Shown: piece by piece, positions 42,715 through 54,838 of the stretch
Numbering within the stretch: the stretch's first letter is position 1
Layout of the letters: every line of letters begins with the position of its first letter
Position numbers and translations under genes: made by a program
Notes under the pieces: generated by a model
The model's input: the letters and a program-made list of their open reading frames with translations, nothing else
What the model was told of the DNA's origin: nothing
Database searches by the model: none
Assembly: GCA_036346395.1 (NCBI GenBank)
Contig: CM070604.1
Location: forward strand, 41,257,662-41,321,661
From: Hsuehochloa calcarea
Lineage: Eukaryota; Streptophyta; Magnoliopsida; Poales; Poaceae
Direction of reading: 5' to 3'
Length of the DNA: 64,000 nucleotides

Positions 42715-45170
42715 TGTGAGGACCCCCGGGTTATCTCCCTAAGACCGAGACTAAGCATGGTCTTAAGGACATAACTCTAGGCCTCAAGTAAATGGATTCC
42801 AACTTAACTACATATAAGTGAGAGGTTCAACCAAAACTAGAGCCTCAGCGATCATGCGTCGCTCCATCATGAAGCACTACATGATTGTCGGTTCTCTAAC
42901 CAGTCAAACACGACACTTAAAGAGTTAAATGGGAATCCACGAACAGCGAGTACAAGATCATATTGGCTCCCAAGATCAGCGACCAATATGCTCATACTCT
43001 TCATACAACGTTGATCACATCCATACAACATTCATACATTAATTGTTCAAAAGACGTACGATATAGTTGTTAAAGTCTGCAACTATTACAACGGCCGACC
43101 GGCCAAATTCAAATGAGATCATAAAGTAACAGTGGAAGCAATATAAATAAACCAAAAGTCCAGCATGGTATGCCCCATAACCCATCGGCAACCGATCGAG
43201 ATAAATGATAGCACTATTCGTCAACGCTATTTAAGTCAACGCTAACGAGCTCCACCGCTCAAATCCTTCATCACCGAAATCCAAGATCGTTGAGTACAAA
43301 GGTACTGCAAGTCTTACACAAATAAAAGTAGTATGCTAGAGGTTGTTCCAAAGGATGGCTCATATTGGCTTAGTTTTGCAAAAGAGACACAACAATTAAC
43401 AACCTACACATACTAGTTTCCAAGTGCCCATTTATAAATCAGATTTGAAGTAGAAGTAAAGCTCATGAATAAGTAATAACATGAATCACAAATGAATCAT
43501 AAAAGTGTCAAAGTGGCGGTCCACTTTGATACAACAACAAGTACACAATTTAACAAAGTGGTCATCCACTTTGCTACAACACAAGCATGAATATCCCATT
43601 CGTGACAATCCCAAGTTTTTCCACAAAACAAATATGTCAAAGTCTAACAATAGTAACTCCCGAACTCAAGTGTTGTCCATAACCTAGGACGAGGCTATTC
43701 GAATAGATTTATACCATGTACTTGGAATTGATGGGTCTTACCAAAATAATGTATGCATGTCATGATGATCACATGTCAATATTGAATATTAATCATAAAT
43801 GAAAAGAACACATGACATTCATCTACAAATACGAACAAATGTAAACATTCATTCACACATCATACATGACATCAAACATTGAATACAAATTACTTATGCT
43901 CGCTACGACAGGGTTGGGAGGTAATTGAGATACCCCTCCACTCACCGCTTCACCGCCTACAATATAAAATAATCGAAATGAGGACAAGCGAGTATGGAAA
44001 GGCTACACGTGTCCTCCCTCCATCTCTAACCAAACTAACCCAATAAAAGTTCAATTTGATCAATTTACCCAAACATATCATTTATCACTAATCTGGCAGT
44101 TTTACTAGAAAATTCACCAATAAAAAACCGTAAGTCCAAAAGACCTGAAACCAGTGCTCAAATTTTCTTAACTTAACTGGCTACAAAACTCTAGTTGATG
44201 GTAAACTCTAATTCGGCCATTACAGAGGACTAACCATCCATTGAAAAACTACAACTGCAGTCTGCCCAGAAATCTGAACAGCCCTAAAGAAAATGCTCTA
44301 ACTTTTAAACCACTGATCCACATAAAGTGATTTTTATCATCCTGGAAACATGGTGAAATTATCTTCAAAAACCTAGTTGGGTGGCCGACCTGATTCTGAC
44401 TCTAACTAGATCAAAACCTAGGTGCAACCGACTAAACCCATCAGTTCTGACAGACATACCAGCGTGTAGTAAAACAACCATAACTTTTAATCTACTGGGT
44501 GAAAATTTGTGATCCAGGTGCCAAAAGAAAGCTAATGAAATAAGGAACAAAACTCTAGAAGGCGAGAACATCCAATTCTGCCTTTAAGACACCCAAAACC
44601 GAGTTGCAACATACTGTACAGAACCGATCTACTATCAGAGATTACGCAATACTACCAAAAACATGGAATCGACAACTCTAACGCAATCAAGCAGCGATGG
44701 GGTCTCTCGTTACCTTTGTAGACCCGAAGAACGACGAGGAACAACTTCCCAAAGCCTTCCCCTCTCCTTCTTTGGCCAGCTCCAACTCCACGAACCCGAT
44801 TGGAATGCAAACGCCCGGCGGAGGAAGAACCGAAGAGGAACGCGTGGAAGACCGGTGTGCAGCTCGGGGATCTCCAATGGCAGCCACCAATGGAGAGGAG
44901 GCGCCTAGGAGGAGGGAGGAAGAGAGGGGCGGCACAAGGGGAGGAGGGGCGGCTAGGGAGGGAGGGGAGGAATAGGGTTTGGGGGAAAGGGTGCTCCCCT
45001 TTGGCGGCCCCTAGTTGGGCTGGCCGGCCCACTAATGGGCCTCTGGTCGCATGACTGCGCCCGGTTGCCGATATTAACGTATACCCCCGACGAATGGAAT
45101 TTTCATGAAAACAATTTCTTTCGCTCTCTCAGACCTCTTTCTTTCTACCGATCCATTTCAGAGTATTACA
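42715..45170 (-). repeat. G2 3' LTR
   Basis: On the - strand it starts TGTAATACTCTGAAATGG at 45170 and ends GGGGGTCCTCACA at 42715, giving 2456 bp. The polypurine tract CTGTAAGGGGTAGAC (-) lies at 45185-45171. No second copy is in the window. GC-rich 44650-45060 has overlapping open frames on both strands with no family resemblance and is best read as LTR. Confidence 0.75.
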
Positions 45171-46715
45171 GTCTACCCCTTACAGATTCGACCTCGAATC
45201 TAATCAGCGATCCAACGGAAAGAAATAAATACCGGAATTACAACTCAAACAAATTACCAGAAGCGAAGCAGTCGGGTATTGCTCTCTCATGCGGACTCCA
45301 ACTCCCAAGTGGCCTCTCTCTCCTCGATGCGACCAAAGAACTTTGACATACTTAGGTCTTATTCCTCGAACCCGCTTCGATTCTTCTAATACCTTCACCG
45401 GCCGGACTCGAAGGTGAGGTCTTGCTGACAATCAAAGGCTCCAAAGGAATGACATATCTGAGTCTCTCGAAACTTTCTAAGCATCAAACATGGAACACGT
45501 GGAACCCACTCATAGAATCAAAAAGGTCCAACGTAAGCTAGCTTCCCAATTCGTACACGATTGGGAAGGTCCAACATACCTTGACTAAGCTTTCCTTTGG
45601 TGCAAAGCGCAGCTTGTAGATGGCGATACTCAGGAAACCGTTCCCTCAATCAATCAGTCAAACAACACGGGCTTTCTTAAATGGACCAGATCCAACAAAT
45701 TCGCAACCTCGCACTAGCATGTTCTAACCGACGGACCCAAGCGCCGCTTCTCAACCTCATCCCAGCCAATGGGGAAGTTCGCATAGAAGAACTCGAGAGT
45801 GCGGCTGTTAAACGAATGATAACGTGTTATAAGCAAACGCCAAGGCTAAATGCTCTTCCCAATTACCTTCGATAAAACACACCGAGCATTCTTCTAAAGC
45901 CGATGGGCTCGGCCATCGTCTGGGATGAAAGGTGGCTAAGCGGAGTTGTGGCCCAATGCACTCGCAAACTTTCCGGAATTTGAACGAACTGGCGTGAAAC
46001 AATGGTCTTTGGCACCCCGTCAAGCGCACAATTTCGACAAAAGGGAGCCAAATCGCTGAATTGGTTGTCGAATAGGAATGAAATGTGATCGAACGGTCCA
46101 CAATTACCCAAATAGCATCCTTTCTCAGACGCAGGTAAACCACCACAAAATCCATAGATATATCGTCCCATGGCCAACGAGGACCTCCAAGGGTTCATTG
46201 ACTTGCATTTGTAACTCCTAGCTTGACCAGGCCACCAATGAAGCCACATCTAACAATTTTCACCGTTCACGAAACTTTTCTTTAAACTTTGTACATCTTG
46301 GTCTCCCTAGATCCTAAAATCAGAAACCATGCTTTTCAAAATCTCAATTTAACTGAGACTCTTGGCACAAAAGCGCTTTAAATCGCAAAGAATCAAATTT
46401 GTCCAAATTTAGGTTCTTTGTTCCCAAAATTGGCTACTCACTTTGGAACATTCAGATATTCATTGTGTACTTACTGAATTAATCGGATTTAAAATCACGA
46501 GTTCTGTTTTGGGTTCACTGAGTTCAATATATCCATACGCTCAAAGTTCGCAATAAGACAACGAGGATAGGAGTGTGCTTAGAACTCAAGGCATCGGCTA
46601 CCCATTAGCTAATGAATGCATAATACTGTAAGATCATAGTCCTTGATCAACTCTAGCCATCTCCTCCGCTCTCAAGTTCAAGTCCCAGGTAAAGATGTAT
46701 TTCACTTGTGGTACA
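45171..46715 (-). pseudogene. G2 pol remnant: RNase H end, integrase, chromodomain
   Basis: From right to left on -: RNase H end with KYIFTWDLNLRAEEM (46700-46645) and a VADALS remnant near 46600; integrase pieces WPWEDI-like, MDFVVV and IWVIVDRS (46190-46090), EIVRL-GVPKTIVS (about 46030-45990) and PTMAEPI-type remains; then the C-terminal region and a well-kept chromodomain at 45405-45230 (PVKVLEESKRVRGIRPKYVK, VLWSHRGE, REQYPTAS). Many stops and shifts show advanced decay. Integrase catalytic residues are only partly recognisable. Confidence 0.7.
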
Positions 46716-46742
46716 GAACACATCATCCCCATGAAATCCACA
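46716..46742 (-). repeat. S2 3' LTR stub (5' end of LTR)
   Basis: On - this reads TGTGGATTTCATGGGGAT, as at the start of the S2 5' LTR (52044 downward). It directly follows the purine tract CAAGGGGAGAT at 46753-46743. After about 27 bp it gives way to G2 RNase H. Confidence 0.6.
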
Positions 46743-49266
46743 ATCTCCCCTTGATGAACACATTGGCAATTATCCGTAAAATGTAAGTAAGAGGGTTGAA
46801 AACGAAGTTTACTCGCAGCTTTTAGACAAAGGCACAACTTGGTCCATAAGCAAGAAAAAGCAATGTAAATGACCAAGTCGGCATCGTAATAGTATAGGCA
46901 TGTGAGACAAGGCAAAAGTAAGCATAAAAATTTGATTTCGAGAAAAGGGTCAAAATTCTCACATGAGGTCCGTATGAAAGAACAATTGTTCAATTGACCT
47001 ATGATCATTGTGAGGATAAAAGAATGCAATTCAAGTTCGAAATATACAATAAGACAATAAGAATGCAACTCAAGAACTCCCCTCACTATGATCCTCAATT
47101 TTCAAATTTATTTCCCCCTTTGTATAAACTTCTCCCCCAACAAAGAAATATCTTCTTATTAACACATCTTCTCCAAATAAAAATAGCAAAGAAATATAAC
47201 ACATCTTCTCCCAAAGAAATATCTTCTCATTAATTAACACATCTTCTCCCCCTTTGACAATGGATTCATCAAGGAATCACGCCTTCCTCTCATCCGTAGA
47301 TAACCAATAGATGATAAAGAAAGAAGCGTAAATAAAAGAAGCATAAACATGGGTATGCAAGAAGTGCAATGGAGTGGCTTCATTTTTGTATTTTTCAATT
47401 TTTGATTACAAGAAGCTTTGGAGATTACCCAAAAGAACAAGCTAGTATCTCTAATATTGCACAAACAGCATATCAAGCCCGACAAATACTAGCAAGATCA
47501 TGGTAAGACATATATATCAAAGCTAAGCACAAAGGCTCAAAAGTAAAGCAGAGATTTGATCAATTTAAGCAACGCTCAAATTCAAAGAAGTTCATCAACA
47601 GGATCCTAAAGTGAAATTGGCCATGTCAAAAGGTCAAAGTGAGATCAAAATCTAACAAAGACCACATTAAGAGTCAATCAAGTCCCGTATTGAATCATTT
47701 TGCTCAATATTTTGTAAACGCCCATTTGTCAACATTTTCTCATTTGCATTGAATATTGAAGTTGACTAATGATCTAACTTAGTGACAAGATCCTCGGACT
47801 AGGAGCCATCCACAAACTCATCCTAAGCTTCACCGAAGTTGATTAAAGGTATATCTTAGTAAAGAAGATCCGGACTAGGAGCCATCCACAACCTCTTTCT
47901 AAGCTTCTACTGTATGCGACAAATCTTGAGGTTCATGTCATTTTGACAAGCAATTCCCCATGAGATCATCCGGTTCATCAAACTATCTCCAAGTTCATGT
48001 CATTTGACAAGGCCTCTCGTAAGAATAGTTTGGCACAATTTAAGCATAAGACAATCTTGATTTTCATTTTTCACAAGAGCATTTTTAGAATCTCAAGAAC
48101 ACAAAAGCTTAAGTAATGGTCAATTTTAGATCAAAGAGTTAACAAAGCAATTCTGACAGGGCCAATGTCACAAGAGGAGCACTAATTGCGCAACTCGCTA
48201 AAACATCCACAAATTGTAATTTCTTAGTTTGAGTTGTTTAAAAAGTTCTAGCACATATAGCAAAGACTTAGCTACACATGTAAAAGCATGATAATTCTAG
48301 CAAGTCAAAGAACTAGACATGACATTGAGCAAGAATTGAAATACAAAAGCTCCAAAGGGTAATAGGCAAAGCTTCATCAATTTTAAAAGATAAGCAGAAA
48401 ATCTTATATTACAATGCATCTTTTTGGATTTTTCATACCACTTGTTGTAACCACTTGTTGGATTTTTCATATGAATGCAATATGACACAATGAGATGCAA
48501 TTAAAAAGCCTAAAAACCTAAAAAGTTCAAAAAGATCACTAAGTTCAGAAAAAGAACAATAAAAGATCAAAAGAACAAGGAAAGATCAGAAAAGATCAAA
48601 CTCCCCCTCAAACCAACCCATAAGGATAAATAACCCCTAACTCGCTTCTCAAGGTGGCAAACCTAGTTGGGTCTAAAGATTTGGTGATGATAAAAACAAG
48701 AGACAAGATAAGTGACTAGTGGGTGACAAGCGCCTGAGGTACTCTTCCTATCTAGCCGACAGCCCGCACAATTAGGATAAGAAAAACCCCCGAATGGACA
48801 AAGATAAAGAACAGGAATATCAAATGCCATACAAAGAGAGTAGAGTGTAAGTACCTGAATAAGAGCTTAACGGCTGGCGATGGGAAGTTCTCGAGATGCT
48901 TGAGACCCGTCGATCAAGGTGAAGGAGGTGAACCATCTTGAGTCTCCTGCAATATGATGTGAACAAATGAGTCGACAAAGCACGTGCCCTTCCTCTTCCG
49001 CGGCAATCCTAAAAATCAAGGCACGAAAGAACGATGTGTCTCGACATCAAGTTAGTTAAACAAGACTTGGGAACCCAATCTCGAGACACTCGTCATGCGA
49101 GTAGTATGCAAAGCGTAGTGTTATCCTTGACTTCATCTAAAATTACATTATGAGCAATGTTTGCTAACATGGGAATTAAATCGTCTGTGATCGGCCCGAC
49201 GTTGTCAAGTGATTAGACCGGTGACCAATCGGTCGACCGGTGACCACCAATGGCCGACCCGTGAAA
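46743..49266 (-). other. S2 non-coding internal region with polypurine tracts
   Basis: No protein family is recognised on either strand. On - it holds CAAAGGGGGAGAAG-type tracts near 47240-47258 and 47105-47135, repeats of the AGAAGATGTG context at 47150-47250, and GAGGGGGAGTTTGATC near 48600. It corresponds to the gag-to-LTR spacer of a Sirevirus that lacks pol. Confidence 0.6.
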
Positions 49267-50174
49267 TTAAAGAACATGAGAATTAGGATATGTAGAAACA
49301 TGATGATTAGCATGTGAGAAAAATCCTAATCCAGGTTTATTCCTTTCAGTGTTACTATGTCTCATAAAAGCTCTAGGTTGCCTAAATGAAATTCTATCAA
49401 GATTTTTCCTATTATTTTTCAACCTACGCCAACAGAATTCAATCAAATGCCCACCTTTCTTGCAATAAGTGCAATGGTACTTGGTACCACTAGAAGAAGC
49501 ACCATTTGAATTAATACAAGGTTGGGCAAAACCTGCAGATTTAAAAGATGTTTTTGCAGGTTGGGTTTTGAATTCAATTAAACCTTTTTCCAAAACTTGA
49601 ATGACTTTTGGGTTTGAATTGTCTTGAAAAGAATGGAATCCTAAACCTTACTTCTTATAAGGAGTTTTAGACTTGTCAAGAATCATGTTTAATTGTTTCT
49701 TACCTTTAGAAAATTTCTCTAATGTATCATGAAGGTAAGCATTTTATTTTCTCAAGTTAACACAAGCATCACAAGTTTTATCCATAGATTTCTCCTTGTA
49801 CAAAGCAATTTCAAGCTTAAGAGCGGAACATGAAGCACAAGTAGTTTTATCCATAGATTTCTCCTTGTACAAAGCAATTTGAGACGAACCCTCATGATAT
49901 GTTTCGAGAGTGTTCCAAATCTCGTGCGCAGTCGCAAAATTGCAAATCCTATCATATTCTTGTCTACCAAGCGCACCATATAAAAGATTCTTGGCCTTGT
50001 TGTTGTTAGCCAAAAGAACCACGTATGGGAGTTTCAACCTCGTGAATAATGAGCGGGATCGAACAACGCCCCACAAAGCTTGTCCTCACTCTCAAGGAAT
50101 ACTCGCATACGATTCTTCCAATAGGCATAGTCTTGTCCATTGAACATATGCGGTTTTGTAGTGAATCTATCCAT
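49267..50174 (-). pseudogene. S2 gag (UBN2-type) with zinc knuckle
   Basis: The ATG at 50174 gives MDRFTTKPHMFNGQDYAYW and KNRMRVFLES, a typical Sirevirus Gag start. A frameshift near 50035 leads into NNNKAKNLLYGALG, YDRICNFATAHEIWNTL and YHEGSSQ. A 69-bp in-frame duplication repeats IALYKEKSMDKT. The last frame (49593-49267) carries an intact CCHC knuckle CTYCKKGGHLIEFC and a basic tail. Reading frames are broken at two or more points. The protein would be the particle protein of the element. Confidence 0.78.
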
Positions 50175-50217
50175 CGCCAAAGTTCAAGGACCGGTTAAGA
50201 TCAAGATTGAACTAACC

Positions 50218-50229
50218 GGCTCGATACCA
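50218..50229 (-). promoter_or_regulatory. S2 primer binding site, degenerate
   Basis: On - this reads TGGTATCGAGCC directly after the LTR end. It matches the initiator-Met complement TGGTATCAGAGC except for a missing A. Confidence 0.6.
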
Positions 50230-50231
50230 CT

Positions 50232-52044
50232 TGTTGGACCGAAAAGGCGACTAGAGGGGGTGAATAGAGCACGCCACTTTTCACAAAATATGAATTCAAC
50301 ACAATTTCACCCAATAGCTATGATGAAGCTATGAAGATCAATATACCAAGACAAATGGAAGACTAGTATTGAATCCAATTAAACCCCTAAGCAATGCGAC
50401 AAAAATCAAGAAGAATCAAATCTTAACAGGTCGCCGGCTCGATCATTATACGGGCTGATCCGACCGCACCAAAATCGGTCCGACCTCTCGGTGTGGGGCG
50501 GTCGACCGGCACCAAAATCGGTCCGACCTCGGTGTGGGGCGGTCGACCGGCACCAAAATCGGTCGACCTCGGTGTGGGCGGTCCGGCCGGCAGCTCCGCA
50601 TAAAAAAACGGCCCGAGGACGAAGTTGCAATTAGGTCTAACTTTTGATTCTCAACTCCAAACTTCACGAAACTTTGCACACCTTCTCTATGATATTAAGG
50701 ACCTATTCCAATCAACAATTATGATAATTCTTGGACGAACAAATATCTTTTACGATCTGATTGAAGAAAGGGTGCAAAACCGGGCAAAAGTGAAAACTAG
50801 ATCCAATCGCTTGCTCGTGGGTGATTGATGATCAAATTGATCCTAGATGGGTTACCACACATCACAGCAAGCTAATCCACGTGAAAGAATCAATCAAAAA
50901 CTCGTGGATCAAAGAAAGCCCTAAAATCACGAAATTGAAAGCAAGAACGAAAAGAGACTTATCTCAAGCAAACCTTGCATAGATTGATTTCGTGATTGAT
51001 GCTGGATTACATCCACACCATCATGGATCAGTAGACAATCAAAGACCATGAAATTCACCACAAACCATCAAGAGCCCTAGCCTCCACCTCAACTCCCCTA
51101 AGCCAATTAGGGTTTCGCAACAAAAGAGGCGAGAGAGAAAAAAGCTAGATGGTGCACCACCACCTCCCCTATTTATAGTGGAGGCCTAGACTCCTAGGGT
51201 TTGACTCCATTGGGCTCCGTTAAGGCCCACTAACAAACGGGTCACATACGCACGCCGCAAGCGCCGTCTTTAACCTTTGACCTAAACCGCTTCACCATGC
51301 GTCATGGATTTGCCAATAGGTCACCCTTGTCCATCTTGTGTCACGCTTGAGTCATTGACCTCACCCGCATCGCCGATCGCTCGACCTCAACTCTCCAAGT
51401 CTAGTCCCGATCCTCCTCGCCGCTGACCGTCGTTGATCACCAAGCAACCCGCACAACCATAGACAAGCAAACACGAATTGGGAACAAGTTCTTTACAACT
51501 TGACCCATGTTAGTCAAAACATGCATCATGCAAACCATATGCCACGATACCAATGACTTTGACCTAACAAAACAACATCGCCACGGTTGGCCGACGTTCG
51601 TCATTACGGTCCGACCGCCCAGTGAGCCGGTCGGACCGCCTCTGGCGGTCGGACACCTCCACGTGAGCTTGGCCGGACCGCCTTGGGACTTAGCCAATTT
51701 CAATCCTCGAAAATCCAAACCCATCGGAAACTTTAAACCAATAGAACTTTTTATGGAGACTCCAAAATCATGAGACCAAGTGCATTGGAATCCCCTCACT
51801 TGCCTACAACACCTATTTTTGGCCCAGCTCGATTTGACCACTTTGGTCATCGCCGGTCCGACCGCCCCTCATGGCCGGTCCGACCGATTTGGGACCGGTC
51901 GGACCGCCGTGCAAGGACCGGTCCGATCGCCTCGCCCAAGAAGCTCAGAACTTTGTCGAAAACGCGTGAAACGATAAACCGTAAACGCCATTGCCAGTTG
52001 TCACATCATCCTAAGATCTGGAACATATCCCCATGAAATCCACA
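50232..52044 (-). repeat. S2 5' LTR
   Basis: A complete 1813-bp LTR. On - it starts TGTGGATTTCATGGGG and ends CGGTCCAACA. Three groups of GGTCCGACC/GGTCGGACC palindromes occur at 50428-50600, 51608-51690 and 51855-51935. Compared with the 3' copy it shows several shortened homopolymers. Confidence 0.82.
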
Positions 52045-52049
52045 ATCAC

Positions 52050-52715
52050 ACACTTGTTTAATTTAGCATAGAGCTGATGTTGTCTAAGCAGTTCTAGTAC
52101 CATAGTTAGGTGTTGTAAATGCTCTTTGTCTCCCCTACTGTACACAAGGATGTCATTGAAGAATACTAGTATGAATCTCCTCAAGTATTTAGCAAAAATG
52201 TTGTTCATCAAACATTGAAAGGTAGCAGGCACATTAGTTAGGCCAAAGGGCATAACTAAGTATTCATAATGGCCTAAATAAGTCTTGAATGCAGTCTTAA
52301 TGATAGCACCTTTGTTCATTCTGATCTGGTGATATCCAGATCTTAGATCCAGCTTGCTGAAAATGGTAGCCATATGTAGTTCATCAAGCAAGTCTTTAAT
52401 GACTGGTATTGCGTACTTGTTCTTGATAGTTTGAGCATTCGATTTCCCGTAATCAATGCATAGCTTCCATGATCCATCCTTCTTCTTAACCAAAATTGCA
52501 GGTGATGCATATGGGCTGGTGCTGGGTCTAATGATTGAATATTCTAGCAATATTTGAATTTGTTGTTCCATCTCATCTTTTTGTTGATGGGGTACTCTAT
52601 AGGGTCTGATGTTGGGAGGCTCCATCCCTTCCTTCATAGGAATCTGATGATCACAACTTCTTTCAGGTGATAATCCTTGGGGTTCTTGAAAGACATCACT
52701 GTACTTTTGTATCAA
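52050..52715 (-). pseudogene. R reverse transcriptase, cut by S2
   Basis: The frame is open from 52715. It shows CDHQIPMKEG, PYRVPHQQKDEMEQQI, YASPAILVKKKDGSWKLCID, NKYAIPVIKDLLDEL, FSKLDLRSGYHQIRM and MPFGLTNVPATFQ. The catalytic loop reads FFNDILVYS, so the first Asp of the F-D-D motif is Asn (codon at about 52154-52156). HQLYAKLNKC then breaks off exactly where S2 begins. The altered active site means this copy was inactive even before counting the insertion. Confidence 0.85.
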
Positions 52716-52719
52716 TCTC

Positions 52720-53231
52720 TGGTAAGGTGGTTGTATTATGTTGGGTTCTTCCTTCCCTTCCTTGGCCCGTAATTCCCCACATATCCTGAAATTCCTTTCA
52801 TTGATAGCTTGTTAAGAGCATCAGAATTCAGTAACTCTGGATGATCAGAATGGATTTGTTTTACCAGAATTACTTCAGTACTTCCTTCATAATGGTCTGT
52901 CTTCTAGTTTTGAGGTCCAAGTTTATGGGATTGTGTCTATATATCCAGTCACATCTCAACACTACATCGTATCCTTTTAGCTAGAGTATGTTGAATGGAT
53001 TGTTAAAAACCCGCCCATTGAGGAAGTACTCAGTGTTGGATATATGAGATCCACTCAATATCACTCCTCCTGCTAGTGTAACTCTCTATAGTGAGTTGTT
53101 TTGAATCTTGCAAGCAGTTTTGAGGGCAAATTTCAGGTCAATAATTGTATGGGTACTGCCACTGTCCAAAAGTGCTACTCCTCTTCTTCCTCCCATGCAT
53201 AAGACAGGGTGTAGGTTGTAGTATGATTTAA
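52720..53231 (-). pseudogene. R protease region, decayed
   Basis: It lies between gag and RT. Fragments such as ALLDSGSTH-like sequence on - (near 53155-53175, 'VALLDSGSTHTII') support an aspartic protease with D-S-G. Stops interrupt the rest. Confidence 0.5.
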
Positions 53232-54401
53232 TCATTGTACAACTTGAATAGAAATGTGCATTAGTTGTTCTTCTATTTCTAGGTTAGGGAATGCTTCTTC
53301 ATTAGTTTCTAGTGGACTTTCCTCTGCTTCTTCACCTGGCTGATTATCATCATCTTCCTCTACAACCATCAAATTCACATTTTGGTATTGCTTAAATTTA
53401 TGTCCAAGGAACCACTTACCCCCACAATATCTACAAACTCCAGGAGTAAAAGGAGTTTGGGCCTTGTTTCCCATTTCTTTCTTCAGAACGTTCTGACCTG
53501 CTTGAGGCTTGTTCTTGTTTACGTTGGCAGTGTACCCTCCCCTTTGTTGTCCAACAACCGTATTGTGTATTCCTTTCTTAGCCATAGCTCCAGTTCCTTT
53601 CTACAAATCTTTAGCCATCCAATATGCTTCACACAATGCTTGTGGCTTCAAAGGTTTAAGATAATGCTTTATCTCTTGTCCTAGCCCATTCACAAAGCAT
53701 TTCACAAAGAATTGCTCATTTTGTAAAGGATTTTCACTTTTGTATGCTGCCATTAGTTCTTCAAACTTATCAATGTACTCTGATATGTTCAGGTTATATT
53801 GCTTAACCGAGTGGAAATTCTCTAGCACTTCATATCCACTATATTGGGCAAACCTATCACAAATCATTCGGCTAAAGCTTGGCTAGGGTGGAGGATTTCA
53901 CAACAACCCTGTGCTTCTCAGCCAATTGCCATCCCTTCCAATCATATACATTTCTGCCAAATCAAATTTAGCCTCATCAAGAACATTAGTCATAGCAAAA
54001 TAGGTTTCACTTTGCCTAATCCACTCTAGAGGATTACTTCCATCAAACTTCGGGAAATCAATCTTTGGTCCTCTAGCGATAGACTTGTAAAAGGTATTCA
54101 CTCTTTCATTGCTCGGGTTTGGATTCCACTGTCTAGCATAGTACTGATCTTTTTCATGATTCACATTGTTGAAAGTAGGAGAACTGGGAGTCGCTGGGGA
54201 TGCAATGTTCTACCGCCAAAAGACAAGAGCGACAGATTGCCCGGTAGGAGGATGGCTTATATTTACCTCGGGTGTGGTGTTGAGGTTAACCCCATGAGTG
54301 CTATTCAGCTGCACATGGTTGAGTGTTTGAACTCTCATGATTTCCAACTCAATCTCCTTGGCCCTTGATTGGATCTGTCGAAAATCTTGCAATACCTTCA
54401 T
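53232..54401 (-). pseudogene. R gag
   Basis: Pieces in order on -: a coiled N-terminus (LQDFRQIQSRAKEIELEIM); GPKIDFPKFDGSNPLEWIRQ and ETYFAM (54100-53990), the chromovirus Gag start; CDRFAQYSGYEVLENFHSVK and EYIDKFEELMAAY (53860-53740); KCFVNGLGQEIKHYL; then a knuckle-like CRYCGGKWFLGHKFKQY in which the last Cys is Tyr. An acidic EEDDDNQPGEE linker follows. Several stops separate the pieces. Confidence 0.8.
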
Positions 54402-54823
54402 TTCTCAACGTATGTGCACCAACTCCAGTGTGCTGTTAGTAGCACGATGTTGTGTTACTGACAACCCTTGCAGCATCGATTCCATCATGTTCATCTGAGA
54501 TTGAATACCGGTGACTTACATCTACAATTTGCCCAGATGATGTTGTACCGACTCCACATTACTCTTGGCTTCCATTGCTTCTTGCCTCACCGCGATTAAT
54601 TCGAGGTATCACTTTCAGATCTCATCGTTGTTTTGGTCATTTCTTTTCCTTCCACAAATCAAGAACAAGGCTACAAAATTTTACCCAACGAACTAGTGTT
54701 GAACCCTTACCTTGTTCTCAATCCCTACCACCGCCTAGATCTAATTCAGCCAGGGATTTTATGGTGATTGAAGTTCACCAACCTAGCTTCCTCAGATTTA
54801 ATCGCCTCCGAGGATCAATAGAT

Positions 54824-54836
54824 GCTCTGATACCAA
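54824..54836 (-). promoter_or_regulatory. R primer binding site, tRNA-iMet
   Basis: On - this reads TTGGTATCAGAGC, 2 bp from the LTR end. Confidence 0.85.
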
Positions 54837-54838
54837 TT

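Larger units (their letters stand above)
42715..46715 (-). mobile_element. G2: 3'-half Ty3 chromovirus inside the S2 3' LTR
   Basis: A - strand element with a complete 3' LTR (42715-45170) and polypurine tract. Upstream of these are the chromodomain, integrase and the end of RNase H. At about 46715 it stops abruptly against S2 LTR and PPT sequence. Its 5' LTR, gag, protease and RT are gone, together with about 600 bp of the S2 LTR. That pattern indicates one large deletion after insertion. The chromodomain style suggests a Tekay-like chromovirus (inference). Confidence 0.78.
41551..52044 (-). mobile_element. S2: second Sirevirus-like Copia element without pol, inside R
   Basis: On the - strand the LTR starts TGTGGATTTCATGGGG and ends CGGTCCAACA. 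The 5' LTR is 50232-52044. The 3' LTR is 41551-42714 plus a stub at about 46716-46742, split by G2. A degenerate PBS (TGGTATCGAGCC on -) follows the 5' LTR. Gag lies at 50174-49267. No pol is present between gag and the 3' LTR. Polypurine tracts occur at 46743-46753, 47105-47260 and near 48600. The bases flanking the two outer ends differ (ATACT at 41546-41550, ATCAC at 52045-52049), so the ends do not come from one simple insertion. Confidence 0.82.

Noticed and set aside
44652..45054. Several overlapping 80-126 codon frames on both strands
   Set aside because: They sit in the G2 LTR; mutually overlapping on both strands with no conserved motif.
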